From Dromaius novaehollandiae (Eukaryota; Chordata; Aves; Casuariiformes; Dromaiidae): a stretch of 64,000 nt of DNA. This document shows positions 11,019-24,963 of the stretch, in pieces. The first letter of the stretch is position 1, and every line of letters starts with the position of its first letter. Both the position numbers and the translations under genes were made by a program. The notes under the pieces were generated by a model. It had not been told where the DNA came from. It was given only the letters and a program-made list of their open reading frames with translations, and did no database searches. Location of the stretch: assembly GCF_036370855.1 (NCBI RefSeq), contig NW_026991412.1, forward strand, positions 146,001 through 210,000, read 5' to 3'.

Positions 11019-13118
11019 CAATATGAAGAGCTTAAAAATTACAACCCTTGACCAATTGCACCCTTCTGGTCAATAAAGTAAATATGAGCAATATGAGAAA
11101 CAAATCAAATGTATGAACTTTACCTCTTTTATTACTTTGACCATATTATTTCTTTTTTTATAGCACCTGCATACTGTATTTTCATTCAAGAAATTTGATT
11201 GCGGATAAAGTAGTCCCTACATGTCATAGCAAAAAAATGACACACTAGCCAAAGTTTAAGTCAATGTATTAGTCAAAACACACCTTCTTTTCTTCTTTTT
11301 CTGACCTTTTGCTACAGACATAGAAATCTCACATATATTTTGGGGTTAACAGGACTTCAGCAGGGCAATCTGTGTTTTAAGCAGGGTTTCTTGCTGGTTC
11401 AGATATATTGTTTGTTCAGTGTTGGGATCCTATGTATTCATACTGCGTTTTCTGTGTTTTGTGTACTGATAATGAATTAAAACAGCAGAAAATCATATAC
11501 GTATATTTTAAATGTGACATGTCTGATTTCATTTTAATGTGATTTGAAATATTTCACCCTGAATTTATAAAAAAAATCATTAGCACAGCTATACGCATTG
11601 TCTTTTCATGATTTTAATTTCTTATTCTTCAATTAAAAATATGCTAAAAGCAGATTTTGCTTAAATTCTGAGATAGTTTGGATAGATTTAGGACCAAATT
11701 GTGGCTGCTTTCTGTGTGCAAGCTTTGACTAGAAAGGTGACACAAACAAACATTTCTACCTGGTTTTCAAGGATATGTCAATAAGGTCTATTCACACCAG
11801 TGCACCATTTAGCACCACCAGCGTTCATGGAAATCCAGAAGTAGCACATGCCTCTGTTCACAGAAATCTCAGCCAGCTTTCTCTGATGCCTCGTACAACC
11901 ATCACTGCAGCCACCACTGTCGAGCTAATTCAACTCTTCCAAAAATCAGCAACTGCTGATAAATTCTTGTCTTAATATAAAAGTTGTGTTTCAATTTTAT
12001 CCATAATCATAATTTTGAGCATAACAAAAACAAGAGTAATATTCATATCAAACATAAAAAGCATGTGGTGTATGTGAATCCTTATGCCTTATCTCTGCTG
12101 CATTTACCTATTGGTAAATGATTCTGACTCTCACCTGAGTCAGAACCCAAATTCGGCATGTGCTGCTTATTCGGGTTGTACATAGATTTGCTGGGAATGG
12201 TGACAGAAAGGAGAGAAAACAAGGATTCGCCTGGTCCAGGTTAGATGTGTTTTGGCTGCCTCCTAGGCGGTGAACCCAGGTTTAGTCTCTGTCAAACACT
12301 GGAGTAAATGGGTCAAAGTGGTGTGTGCCAGACTTGGGAACCAATTTAAATTCCCAGATTATTTAGGTTAAGTGTAGTCAGACACATCAGAAGACAGCTG
12401 CTTTAGGACTTGTCTCACCTATCGTTCAACTACTCCGAGTTTCCAGTTCATGTGTGGTCGTCGACAGTTCAGATGTCTAAATTTGTTTTTATAAAACAAA
12501 TCTGAATTTTTGTAATTTGAGAGATTTTACTGTTACCCTGTAATACAGTATGGGCATTGCTAGCTCCTGGCCGTAAGCTTCGCACTGAGTTTGCACAGCC
12601 TCGGGACTGAGGCTGGTCAGGCTTGGCCCGAGTTTTGTCTGAACTCGTCTCGCCTGCAGCTCTGCTTCCCTCGGCTTAGCTGGGGCAGCAGTTTTTCTAA
12701 CTGCCCGGATGGCGATGGCTATTTTATTTTACTTGTGTTTATCTTTGTACGGTAGAACCATAGGTTGATAAACAAACAGGACAACAAAAAATGCACATTT
12801 AACTTATGTAAAAGGCCCCAAACACCAGAAATTCATATCCAACACAGAGCTGCAGACCAATGAAGAAAGAATGATGTAAAAGCATACTAGAAAACATATA
12901 AAAATAGCCGCAGATGAATCCTAGAGTGAGTAGGAGGAAACCATCACCATGAACATCATATTCCTCCCGGCGAAGGAGCCCAGATGCTGACAGCTCGCTC
13001 TAACACCCACCGTCATCCCGCCATAAATGAACCACAGACCTAGGACCTACGGAGCAACGGAAGGGTGAACATAATACTGGGAAAAGAGTAGAAACTCTGA
13101 AGTGTAACAATTTTAACA

Positions 13119-13141
13119 GTATTATTATTATTATTATTATT
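13119..13141. repeat. ATT trinucleotide repeat
   Basis: About seven ATT units in a row within AT-rich intergenic DNA. Confidence 0.85.
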
Positions 13142-14928
13142 GAGGCTTTTTTGGTGTATAGAACCCTTCTTCTCATGTAACAATTTCTTCTGGACGAATA
13201 ACGATCCTGCATTTAGACCGTTAAGATTCCCACTATATTAACACTAAATTCTTGGCTTTATATGTAAGGTATGTTTCCTCTTTGCCCATAAACAAGATTT
13301 TGAGCATAACACTATTATTTATTTTGATCCTAGTAATATTATATGTTAACATATAGGCAAAATATCATAATTAGCAAATTAAAAAAGTGTAAGTGGTTGA
13401 GAATATAGGCAGGATACATTTATATTCTCTTTTAGGCATGTGATCCCTGTCTTTAAACCTAATGTCAATCCAATGTGTTTTGGCTATTTCATATCTGTCA
13501 TGAAAATCTATAGAGTTTAATGAGGCTCTGAGATTCTCTGGATGAATAAAAAAAATAGAAACATACAGAAATTACAGTAAAAAAATCAAAGAAATCTGAG
13601 AAAAGGAATAAATGGGCATGTTATTGATTCTGTAAAAACAAATTGTAAGTGTTTTTTCCTCCCTTGAGTACTGCATTGACAGAGAAGAACAGAGCAATAG
13701 AAAAGTATAAAATAAGCCCTGTAGGTATCTTTAAGAGTCTACCTTTCTGGTTGAAGAGCAAAAGCTATAACTGGTCATTTCCTGTTCTTCTGAATTTGGC
13801 AAGTGTTATTTTCGGTTTCTGGGTTTTGTTTTGCTTTGTTTTTCCCACAGGGTTGTTTTTTACCTGGGAGGTTTTAGTAAAACTTTTCTCCTTGGGCTTT
13901 GGGTTCAACAATCTAATGTAAGCTGCCTGGGCTAAGTTTTATCCTATGCAACACTTGTAAGTTTGCACTAAATTTACAGAATTAAATCCATTAGACTCAG
14001 TTCTAAAATAGAAATTATTTTTAAATTGTCTTCATTACTCTTTGAAAGTTGTGAATTTGCACATGATTTTTTTGTGTTGCTGTTAAAATGAATTTTACCT
14101 TAATAACTTTCATTTAAAATACTTCTAATTGAATGATTTTAATCCAGGGAATCTGACTAAACTTTGGAAGGAATTTTCTGTGTTGATCACTTAGAGATAA
14201 GCAAGATAGCACTTGTGAATCAATGAGAGCAACGATGACCTCCAATATTAGTGCTTACTTGCGTTTGCCATCTAATACGGTTTTAAATCAGTTTCTGAAC
14301 TTACTGAACAGAATACATTCAATTTGTAAATGCTGGTGAATGTTCAAGTGAAAAATCTCAGTAGATAGTGGGAAAGCAGAAAAAAGATTTACGATTACTA
14401 TGAAAGAGCTTAAGTACTGAGTCATAAACATAGAATCTTTTTTATTCAGAGTTGTTGTATGAAGACAACTTTTATCGAATGTCAATATGTCTTTAACAGA
14501 CCAGCTCATCCTGCAGTATAATGGTTTATCATTACTACTGAATGCCCCGAAATACAAACAGATAACTAAAATTCTCAGGCCTCATTTTCAGGTACCTGAG
14601 GGTACTTTACACTGTTCTATGAATAGAAGTGTACTGAAGCTTAGTAATATAAATGAAAAAATAATTTCTTATTTTTTTCTTTGCTTCAGTAATAGAACAG
14701 AATAAGACACCAGTGGAGTTCTCTATGAATATTAATGTTCAGGTTAGAAGCATAATCCTGAGATATATCTGTACAAGACACACAGTACCAGACTCTTCTT
14801 AAAGTCAAAGCTTTCATTTATTATTAAAATTTCAGCAAATATTATTTGGGGTGCTAAATGAGATTATAAAAAAAAATTGAAGATCCATGATCCTTATCCC
14901 ATTGACTTCCATAGATTTGTCATGTCCC

Positions 14929-15058
14929 CACTCTCTTTCTCTCTCGTTTTTCTCTTTCTCTCTCTTTTCCCTTCCCCTTCCCCTTCCCCTTCCCCCTCCT
15001 CTTCCACTTCCCCTTCTCTTTCCCCTTTCCCTTTCCATGCCTCTTCTCCATGCAATTC
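14929..15058. repeat. Polypyrimidine CT/CCCTTCC tract
   Basis: About 130 nt almost entirely of C and T on plus, including four to five tandem CCCTTCC-like units. Such mirror-symmetric polypurine/polypyrimidine DNA can form triplex structures. The Arg/Gly/Glu-rich ORF read on the minus strand is a composition artefact. Confidence 0.9.
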
Positions 15059-16164
15059 TTAACTGTTAGGTAGTAGGCAAAAAACTCTTGAAAGAATTGG
15101 GTTTAAGAAGTCCAATTGTGTAGTAAGATGGAATTGTGGAGGAAATGATGCCTTGTAAGTCAATAGACTAATACTGTAAAAAGCTATCAATCAGCCAAGC
15201 TTTATTTCTTTATTTCTACTGAGAGAAAAATATTTAAGATACTACTAAGAGTAATCCCAGTGAGATAAGCTCTATATACTAATTTATAAAGCATAATAAA
15301 ATATTCTTTAATGAAGATTTTAGTGAATTTTTATACATACACACATGCACACACACAGAGATCTATTTTTGCATTCACAAACATATATATTCATATGGAC
15401 ACCAAAGAGTTTGTAGAAGCCAGTTACTCAAATAAAATTACAAATGTATTTTTAGCTAACATAAAATTCTGGTTCAGAACACTGTTTTGACAAAAACCAG
15501 CTCACCTCTAAGCTTCTTAATTGTCCCACTGATTTTATGTGACTAATATTTATTTCTCTTAATTCAGTTTTAAGCAATGCAGAATGTCTACAGCTGAACC
15601 AAACTAAGCTCTCCTCACAGTAAATGGAGAGACGTAGGCAATGAATAGGTAATGTTAATGTTAAATGTTTAAGATAATAATAACTGTGTTCTACGAGTTT
15701 CTCTCCAGTGATGATAAGCAGTGATCTGAGTGACTAATTCAGCTGTAAGCTTGGTAAGAGAAATATTACCTCTCAACTCCCCTCTTACAGAAAAAGTCAT
15801 ATATATGAATAATTCACTGAATCAAAATACTAAACATGTTGTCTGGATTTATTACTAAAGAGGCTGTGTGTTTGTCTTCTGATGACACAAGCAGTCTTGC
15901 TAACAAGGCTGACTTCGGCATCGTACCACAACTATGTGCATCACCACGCACTGAGGCAGTCAGTGGCAGGTCACTCTGGGCTCTACCAGAACGAACAACA
16001 CTTGTTAAAGAGCCAGTCCTGGAGACCAGGGGCAAAAGTTGCTTGTAGCTGCCATCATTTAAGGACACCGCAGCTGGACAGGCAGACAAAGCGGTGCTGG
16101 TAGGAGAGTGTAAATACAAGATATGTTCTGAGTCTTTCTGGTTGAAGACATTCTCTAAAAACTC

Positions 16165-17110
16165 TTCTACACATGCTGTGATCTAACACCCTCCCATCAG
16201 ATATTTATAAACATCCCTGTGGCCCTTTGCTGGAATCGCTCCAGTAGCTCCATGTCTCTCTCGTACTGGGGAGCAAGGAGCCGGACCCAGCCTGACTCCA
16301 GGTGTGGCCTCAGCAGTGCTGAGCAGAGGGGAGGGATCCCCTCCTGCAACCCGCTTGCAACACTCTTCCTAGTGCAGCTGTTAAGCTCAGGCTGGAGCTG
16401 GAGCTAATGCAGCTCAGGACGATATCAGCCACCTCTGCCACGAGGGCTGTTGTTGACTTGTGTCCAACTTGTTGTCTGCCAGGACCTCGAGGTCCTTCTC
16501 TGCAAAACTGCTCTCCAGCCCATCAGTCCCCAGTTTGTCCTGGTGCATGGAGTTACTCTGCCCCACCACCACCCAGGTGCAGGCCTTTACATTTCCTTTT
16601 ATTGAACTTTGTGAGGTCACTCTCTGCCCATTTCTCCAGTCTGTCAAGGTCCCTCTGAATGGCAGTACAACCATCTGATGTATCTGCTGCTCTTCTCAGC
16701 TTTGTATCATCTGCAAACTTGCTGGTGATGCACTGTGTCCCATCATCCACTTTTCTGACCTGTACTTCATCAAGACCATGAGGATATTATGGGAGACAGT
16801 GCCAAAAGCCTTCCTGAAGCCAAGGGAGACAACATGCCCTGCTCTCCTCTCATCCACCAAGCCGGTCATGTCATCACAGAAGGGGATCAGGCTGATCAAG
16901 CACTATTTCCCCTTTGTAAATCTGTGCTGACTGCTCCCAGTCACTTTCCTGTCCTTCACATGGCTGGAAATAATACCCAGGATTAATTACTCCATCACCT
17001 TTGCAGGAATTTAAGGTGAGGTTGGCTGGCTTGCAGTTGCCCATATCCTCCTTCTTGCCCTTCTTAAGATAGTTGGGGTGACCCTGCAGGACAACATAAA
17101 AGATCATTTT
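16165..17110 (-). mobile_element. CR1-type LINE fragment, degenerate reverse transcriptase and 3' end
   Basis: Minus-strand remains of a chicken-repeat-1 (CR1) non-LTR retrotransposon. In 5'-to-3' order: a KKEDMGNCKPANLTL-like segment (17,050-17,000), the DEGRA-like DERRAGHVVSLGFRKAFGTV stretch corresponding to the YLDFSKAFDTVSH region (about 16,860-16,790), the SKFADDTKLRRAADTSDG segment corresponding to the reverse-transcriptase FADD box (about 16,715-16,660), then RDLDRLEKWAES and the untranslated 3' part with the typical SSS(T)GAMELL-type DNA (16,500-16,170). The segments lie in different frames, so it is frameshifted and dead. The 5' end is truncated, as is usual for CR1. This is the best evidence for an avian or reptilian source. 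Confidence 0.85.
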
Positions 17111-20100
17111 GAAGCAACTTTGTTTAAACTGTCAGGATGCTCTATGGGAAATAAGTTTATATTAGTCAGTAAGTTCAGCAGAGTCAGCCCATTTGCCGTC
17201 TCTAGTTCCACCACAACCTTAGAGTAAGGCTATGGGCTGGGTCCCATTTAAACTTTAGGTGCCTGTGTGTAGACATCTACACCTATCACAGTCACACTGT
17301 ATTCCTTTCATAGAAAGAAATCGTTACTTCTAGATTCATTTGATGTATTTCATATGTTTTTTGGACAGAACAAGGTGAGTTACACTGTTTTACACAGTGT
17401 TTTTTCCAATGCCTGTTCAGTAAGCAAAGGTTAACTGGCTCAGCTGCAGACAGCTACATTGTAAAACACAAATTTAGTTAGATGACTCTAGCGCTTCAGC
17501 ACTGCAGGTAAATGTAATTTTCACAGTAGCAGGAGAGGGCTGTCAGTGGTGTAATTTCTGAAAGTCCTGGTCGCAGCTGGCAGAGGCTGCTTTTCTGGTG
17601 TGATGATCCGATTATAAGATCAGGGCAGAGCAAACAACCGATGATTGTTCTGATGCAAGAAAAAGACACAGTCTTTAGAGGTAATTAAATGGCCCCTTAC
17701 GCTTTGGTGAAATAAATACATAAAATAAATTGAAATAAATCCTTACTGGAAGCAATGATTAACCAGAAGTGAACAATAATTTCTTTAGAGACCTGTAGGC
17801 TTTAACTTTCAGTGGACTAATAGCATCACAGGGGCCAAAATAGATGGCATTTTTATTTGATTTTAGTGATGACTTATTCCTTATGCAAGTAATTTTCTGT
17901 GAAGATAAGAGTTTACGAGAGAGAAATCCTGAAATGTAAGTAGCTTATATAAACATCTCTCCAAGGAAATCTGTATTTTAAATTGCATTTACTATTAAAG
18001 ACATCATATCTTTAATTGAACTGAAAGAAAAATGTTTTCCACCATATTGTTCACAGATTTTGTAGGCTCTTAAAGTTCCATGATGGTGATATTTCTGATG
18101 TAATAGTTCTCCACCTTTAATCTTCATGATTTCATGAGATTCATCTATTTTATTCTCCCAACAACTTTTTATAATGAGAACACATTTTTTCTATACATTT
18201 TTAAGAGCTGTTATATGAATCAACATATGCAGTTATTAACGTGTACCTATATAGCAAAGTATATGTGTTAGAATACAAACGATTTTTTTTTTCCAGAGAT
18301 ATTCATCATTGGTACCGTGTATCAACCAAAACCAATAGAATTATATGCTGCTTTCAGAATTAAGCAGCATGACTCCTACTGCACTTAAAATTTGAGCTCT
18401 TGCTAGTTCCTGGGGGATTCATGCATTCATGGTTAAATTTTGCTTCTCTGACACAGGAGGAAAGCTCATTTCTGCTACTTTTGCTTTACGTTAACAGAGC
18501 ATGAAATAAACAAAAATTTATCATGATTCGTAGCATTAATTAACTAGACGTACTGATGTACCACAGATTTCATTTACATCAGTCCCACCACAACAAAAAG
18601 ATGTTTTGTCAGAACCATTCTTATCTTTCCCTTCCCAAATAATGTGTAACCAGGGAATAAAGTAAGAAATGGTATTTCATTTTGTACTACATAAAAATCA
18701 TTTACTAATATAATGGGACCTACTGACAAGAATGAACTGTATGGACCAAGACACATGCAAATATCCTTCTAGCATTTAATCCAACATAATACAGATTTGT
18801 TTGTGTTTATTTATACATATATTTATTAATTCATGCTAGCAATCACAGAGAACTTCATGATTCAAAAAGCCTTAATTCCTCCCAAATTATCAAACATAAC
18901 TTGTTCTGTCTTTTTTTTTCCCCACTGAATTCCCTTCCCCCCCCCAACAACAAACAAAAACCCTTTCTTCCTAATAATTGGAGTGAATAATTGAGTTAAA
19001 AGGCTATTTCTGTACTAGATACTGCTATCAAAACTCTGTTCTTATACGGTGATACTATGCAGAACTACATAAGTTGTGGACCCCATCGCTGTGTTTTGAA
19101 CAGCTTTGCTCTAAGAAATTTTCAGCCTTTTGTTCATCTATTAAATGTAAGGAACACGATGTACTCCTTCAGAGGTATTTATTGAAAATATTTTTCATTA
19201 GATCATGGTCAGTGTTGATCTCCGCAGGAGAATGTGTTGGTGGGGGGGATTGAAGGAGTTTCTTATTTTTCTGTTGTTGCATTAGATAAGCTTCTGAGCT
19301 GCCCAGTGTTGGAATCTGAGAGGTTTCAGGTAGCATTTTTCAGGGTTTCTTTTTTCTTTTGTAATTTATAGATTAGAGCTTTTCAGATTAATTTTACAGT
19401 GATTGTAATAACAATTAACTGCGGTGCTTATGCCTATTAGAGTTGAGACTGTGGCCTATGAAGATTAAATTCACTTGTCACTGAACTGTAAATATTTCTT
19501 GTATGAAACACAGTGATATTCTGCTAGTCTTTGTATCCAGGAGAATAAGACTGTTAACAAGGAAGAACCCTATGCCAGTCACTAAGAACCACATAACCTA
19601 TGGAAATCTCTTAAGAGAAAAAACAAAATCTGACCAAATTAGCTGCCTAATTTCAGCACTGAAATGTCTAATAAGTAGTCTGTGGTCATCAGCTGTGAAA
19701 TACAGACTACGAAAATCAGGTAGCATGGTTCCAAGCACTGTTCATGCAATTTTATATTAAACAGTACTGGATAAAATAGGAATAATCTAGCAATAAGGTC
19801 AGAAATTCTCAGGAAAGCCCTTGTTCAGATAAATGCCTGATCTCTCTTACCTTCTCTTATGGTCTTGGCTATACAGTGGTGCATTTTTGTGCATTTTCAA
19901 TGGGAAAACTGAACAATGTTTTCACCCTTGTGCTTAGGGTACTCTCTCAAATTTGAGGAACTTGGGTGAATATCCTCAGCAACCTGGTGAAAGTCTAGAT
20001 TTCCAATGCCTTGGGACAGTGCTGGAACTGTTAGATTATTATAAAATGATTGTTGGCCCTATTAACTACAGAATAAACATTGAAAATGTTAATCAAAATC

Positions 20101-21313
20101 TGATCACATGCAACTTCTCAGATACTTCTGAAGATGAGAGATTTTGAAAATTCTTCAGTCGTATCTGGACAGTAATGAATTTTAAGAAGGAGATGGACGA
20201 CTTTCTGCTCTTTCTACTCAAAAAGTATGTCTTTAATCATGTACATTTCAACTTATAGGTTAGTTACTTGATTATCACAAAAGGACATAGAGTATTTGAG
20301 GTATAGATCATAATGAAAGATCATTTTTCTGGCTTGCTATTTGAGATTTTGGGAAATTTCAGCATATGGCTTCCCAGGTAGGTGGAATATAGTTAAACAA
20401 TTTCTGGTGAAATGTTGCACTAAAAAATAATGGATCAATTGCTTCTGTTAGAAGAATCAAACTGAAAGCTATCGTGAAGAATTTGCACACCTAAAACTGT
20501 ATTGATTTCTCTACACACCATTACTTTGTTTACTGGATATGGCTTTTCTATCACAACAACAGTTTGCTTACTTTCTTTAAAAAGCATCTCTACAGCTTTG
20601 GCTTCAGATAAGCCTCTAAGCAACTTAGCAGCAATTATCATTTAGACTGCTATGCTTAAATAGGAATTGAAAGAAACTCAGAAGCAGCCTCTTGAACGGC
20701 CTGTTCTTTCTCTGCCCTTTTGTGAAGATCGCTTTGCATTGAAAGCCGCAGGACCCGACCGTTCAAAGACAGCCCTAGCAGTACTCTGCTGTCTCACATT
20801 CTTTCTACTGACTGGCATTTGCTTGGTGAGGAGTACAGGACTCCTGCGTGTGCGACACACACAAGTATCCTCTGAACAGAGGCTTGGGTGCTGGAAGTAC
20901 TGGTGGGCCTCTGCTGAGCTTTCTACATGGCTAAGGAGGGGCACCAGAGAGGAGAAGGTCTTCCAGTCAGTCCTTACTTCCACACGGCTGGGGCTGTAAA
21001 AAGCAGAGCCAAAACACACAGGAATGGCCAGAGGCTGCTACTCCAGACTCCAGAAAGCGAATCCCCATCTGGCCAGAACGCAGTCCCCCCCCCACAGACA
21101 AATATGCTCTGGAATCACTCGCCCACCTCACGGTGTTCAAGGTCAGCTCCAGACGCACAGCCCTCTCCAGCTCCCCCCCATACAGACACAGCTCAAGCAC
21201 ACTGCCAGCACAGCTGGGCCACGCACACAACAGCCCTGCTTTGGCCAGTGGCTTGTCAAGAGGCCCTCCACCCCAAGGAAGCACCTCGTGGATTTCTGTT
21301 CAATAGGCAATGT
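17111..21313. other. Intergenic DNA between the CR1 fragment and the MROH2-like gene end
   Basis: About 4.2 kb. The first 3.5 kb is AT-rich with no recognisable gene. Small open frames at 19,953-20,147 (plus), 20,435-20,641 (minus) and 20,667-20,999 (plus) were examined; none resembles a family I know and no splice context supports them. The GC content rises after about 20,660, towards the end of the MROH2-like gene. Confidence 0.65.
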
Positions 21314-21438
21314 TTTATTTCAGTCAGCTGATTGCACTGGCTCCGTGGTAACACTCTGTGGACTGCCTGCTCTTGCCTTGCCTGTCTTGCCTTCCCGCTG
21401 CTCACTTTCTGCACTCAAAGATGTTTTTGGAGGACCTC
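21314..21438 (-). terminator. 3' UTR and AATAAA poly(A) signal of the MROH2-like gene
   Basis: On the minus strand an AATAAA hexamer (TTTATT on plus, 21,314-21,319) lies about 120 nt after the TAG stop. It is the first canonical signal after the stop and gives a short 3' UTR. No competing exon follows. Cleavage would be expected roughly 10-30 nt further, near 21,290. Confidence 0.6.
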
Positions 21439-24400
21439 CTAGTTGCTCCGAAGATTCCTGAGCTCCACCCAGTTGTCTCTGAGGACTTGAGCTGCTGCCT
21501 GCTGCACACTGGGATGCTCGTCTCCGTGGAACAAGTGGAGAGCTGAAAATGACACAGGCAGATTCCTAAATGACTGCCAAAGCCCAGGACCGAACGGTCG
21601 TGCCGTCCCTGACTCTCTGAGCGAGCACCACTCGAGAAAGCTGGGCAGCTTTCCCTGGGCTCAGTCCTGGGAGAGGGAGGGAAGGGTGGGAGATGAGTGG
21701 TCTGCTTTGCACACTGTCACTGCAAACCCTTGGCCTTCTGCACATAGTCAGCGAGAGAAGCTCTCTCCTGGCACCAAAGCTTCCTCCATCAGGAGTCTTC
21801 CATCTCCCTCTAAGTGGCCAGGAGGCTTCTTCTACTTCAGCCATTTGGCCGAATGTGTGCAAAAGCTTAGTTTCTCAAGAGCCTGACTTTTCCCAGCGGT
21901 TACCCAAAAGACATTCAGAGTTTATCAGGAGCTTCTCTCTCTGGGGATGCAAGAGCACGGAGGCCATGTGCAGCTGACATAAAGTCATACCCAGGATGAG
22001 TATTGGGGCACGACACCAGAGAGAAGGGGCAGCGTTGGGCAGTGGAAGGTGGTGACATCTTTCCATGGAATGCAGGAAGGGCAACTGTAACCTACCTGTG
22101 CTCAGAAAACTCGTACTGTGCTCTCTCAGCCACTGGCTGTCTGCGTTTTCCAGGATAACACCTAGTCGCACAATGCAAATAAGTAAACATCAAGGCACTT
22201 CCTGTGGTAGCCCTAATTCCCAATCTAGTCGCTTCCTGGTCTTGGACAATGGATGATAGGCTTTGGGGAGCAGGGGAAAGCTAGAAATACCAAACCAGAA
22301 GGGTCCCTCCCGCTTTAAAGTTCCTGGGCAGAAGCAGGAGGCAGAGCTGAGCAACTGTGTGCGCCAGGGGCCAAGCCTAATGTGGAGCACTAATTCCACT
22401 GTGCCTTTGCTAGAGACTTCAGCCCCTTTACAGCCTGTAACTAATTCCTCCTGCTGCCACCCTCCTAAGGCAGGTGACTGTCCCTGGTGCCACTGCAGAG
22501 AAAGTGGAGATTGTCCTTTGCTGTCTCTTGCAGGGAGCAGCAGAAGAGAATATCAGCTTTGTCTCTTACCAGCTAATTGGATGGCTGCAGTCCGCATCCC
22601 CCAACACGAGCTCCAGAAGTAGGTCTGGAGGGTGTCATAGACGCTTTGCAGAAGCTCTGGCATGTCTCTGGCCTGGTAGAAAACAGAGAAACAGGAGTTC
22701 TTTGGCTGAAAAGGCCCTGCCATTGACCCTTGGCAAAGAGGGCAGATGAACTAGGAGAGGAAGGAAAGAGACGGAGGCTGCAAGGGACTGACAGTTCCCA
22801 TCATTGCCATGCTAGTTCCCACCCTACCACTTCCCAGAAGGCCGCTCCATGCTCCAGGTCTCTGAGCCAGGGAAAGTCACTGCCACCAGGCAGTCTCACC
22901 CTGGGCCACAGCTTACTCACCAGGTGACTGCAGACAGCTTCCTGGAGCTCTTCTGCACTCTTCTCGGTGTTCAGAGCAACTTGGGTTTGCAGCTTCTGCA
23001 GGCCCAGGAATGGAGTGCAGAGCAGGAAAGTGCTTCGACAGGCCTGAAAAGGAGAGTTGCCCCAGCTCAGCCCTCCCCAGGACCAGCGAGGTGCCTTTCA
23101 AGGGACCTCATTGAGCTGAGCCCTGCTGTTCTCTTTCAAGAGGGGGGGATGTTTCACTCAACGCCATTTATAGAAAGGAGAGGGGAGGGATTGCAACAGC
23201 AGCCATCGTTCCCCTGGCCTGGTATGTGGCACTCCAGAGAGAGTATCGGTGCCTGAGAGCTGTCGCCGCACGATAGCTGTTAACTGATGTGCCCTTGGGA
23301 GAAGCCCCGGATCTCAGGAAGCAGGGGAGATCAGAAGGGACATGGTCAGCAAAGGCTTGGAGGCCTGAGCACTGCGGAGTCTGGGAAGACTGTCCTGCAC
23401 CTCAAACAGAAAATGCTGTTGGAAGAGTTTGAGGTTGTCTTTCCATGCAGAGACATTATCAGGAAGGCCAGTATTGCTCTGCTGTTACCATGTAGCACCC
23501 TCCTCATGAAGAAAGAAGTGAAAGGTGGCTCTTACATTGCAAACTTCTGGATCTGGGTCCTGAAGATGGAGCATAATTCTGGTCCACGTAGAAGTTGTAA
23601 TTTCTTTGCCGAGAAAAGATTTCCATTTCCTCTTGGCAGAGGAGGCCAGGACTCCATACAAGGTGAAGGCTGAGGAACGAAGGACTGCCTCGTCCTGCAA
23701 TCAGGAAACCCCAGTCACCAAGTTGCTGCCTAGGACCCCAAAACAAACATCTCCTGGCCAGCCAAATGCTGAGCCCATATCCTGAGCAATGGTTCTAGGC
23801 AGTTTGTCCAAGGCCAGAGGATCAAGAGAATCCATTTCTTTGAAAGACACCATTTGGCATCAAGAAAGGGTTGCCTTATGCTGAGTCTTTCCTTGTCCAT
23901 TGCTCAGCTTCTCAGGACCGTGCCTCCTGAGCTACTGGGCACTTAGGCTTTTGGTCTCCGAGGTCCTCAAACACTTTACTGGCACCTGACAGAGAGCTAA
24001 AAACCTAGAAGCTCTTGGACTCCAAAGTTCCCAGACTCAGAGCCACCTGGCAGCCTCACACGTTCCTAAGGCTTCAGGGCTTTCACACAGAGACAGCCCT
24101 CCAGGTGGCCTGTAAGGGAGTTGTAAACAGTCAGTTTCCATTTCCCTCAGAAAAAGAAAAAAAACCCCTCAGATTCAAAAGGCTCTACAAAATGGAATAC
24201 TTGATTCCAGTTGGTACTGCTCTGTGGAAGAACTCCGGCTCAGAAGACTCTGTTGTGGTCTGTCATACCACAGCATGGGCACCTCTCATGTCAGAGCAAG
24301 TGAACTCCCGCCATTTGCGAGGAGCATCTAAGCAAGTCTTCCAGACTGTAGAGGCCATGGAGAGGAAGAGGCAGTCCAAGGCGCAAGCCCTCCTTTCCAG

Positions 24401-24963
24401 GGTAGATGCTGAAAAGACCCAGGGTACAGAGCTAGGCAAAGGAGACCCTCAACACCCCTCTTCCTCTCCATTGACAATGAAAGAACCTGTGAGGGCTAGA
24501 CCAGACATGGAGAACTACTGTGAAGGGAGGTGACGTCCTCCCTCAGTGTCCAGCCTTTCTTCACTCCTTCCCAAGGGCAATCCAAAGGTGATTAGCTCGC
24601 TATGGAGCTAGGAATCAGCAGACATCATCCCAAGTCTCATCAGTTTCTCTTCAGGCTTTTCTAGGAATGAGGCTTCTTCCCTGAACCCAAACAGTCCTCA
24701 TCTGTGCTTGCTCACATCATACCTTTCAGATGATCTCACAGACTACTCAAACAAGAGTTACCTACTGCTCGTTCACTTACGACATCAAAGAAAGTCTTGG
24801 TATAAAGGGCGATTTCTTTAAAGGTGACTCCAATGTCCTTCTCTCCCAGCTCTGCCACCACTTTCGCCAGAGCTGACAAACTCTCGCCCACGATCTCAGA
24901 AGAGGTGACGTCCTTGATGGCCCTCATTAACGCCTTCAGAATGGCCTTCTTGTGCTTTCTCAG
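21439..24963 (-). CDS. MROH2-like: MROH2-like gene: exons 36-41 and stop codon
   Basis: Exons: 24781-24963, 23536-23694, 22921-23043, 22570-22672, 22096-22161, 21439-21542. They encode KHKKAILKALMRAIKDV, VVAELGEKDIGVTFKEIAL, LYGVLASSAKRKWKSFLG, MLHLQDPDPEV, CRSTFLLCTPFLGLQKLQ, MPELLQSVYDTLQTYFW, GVILENADSQWLREHST and the last helix HPSVQQAAAQVLRDNWVEL, then a TAG at 21,441-21,439. The KRKWKSFL, HLQDPDPEV and PFLGLQKL motifs are the standard C-terminal part of MROH proteins. Phase is kept throughout, including a split Gly codon between the 22,570 and 22,096 exons and a split Ala codon into the last exon. The gene ends without an extra domain. Confidence 0.92.

Larger units (their letters stand above)
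6873..16160. other. AT-rich non-coding DNA, no gene recognised
   Basis: About 9.3 kb with only short, unconserved ORFs and no recognisable domains. It contains a TA/CA-rich microsatellite at about 10,965-11,018, an ATT repeat at about 13,119-13,141 and a pyrimidine-rich tract at about 14,929-15,058. A slightly more GC-rich patch at 12,540-12,720 may be an old repeat remnant, but I cannot assign it. The first part may continue block B beyond what the window allows to be compared. Confidence 0.7.

Noticed and set aside
14832-15038. Gly/Arg/Glu-rich frame on minus
   Set aside because: Direct translation of a polypyrimidine simple repeat.
20435-20641. 68-codon minus frame downstream of the MROH gene
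   Set aside because: The sequence looks protein-like but matches no family I know, has no splice or promoter context and lies beyond the poly(A) signal.
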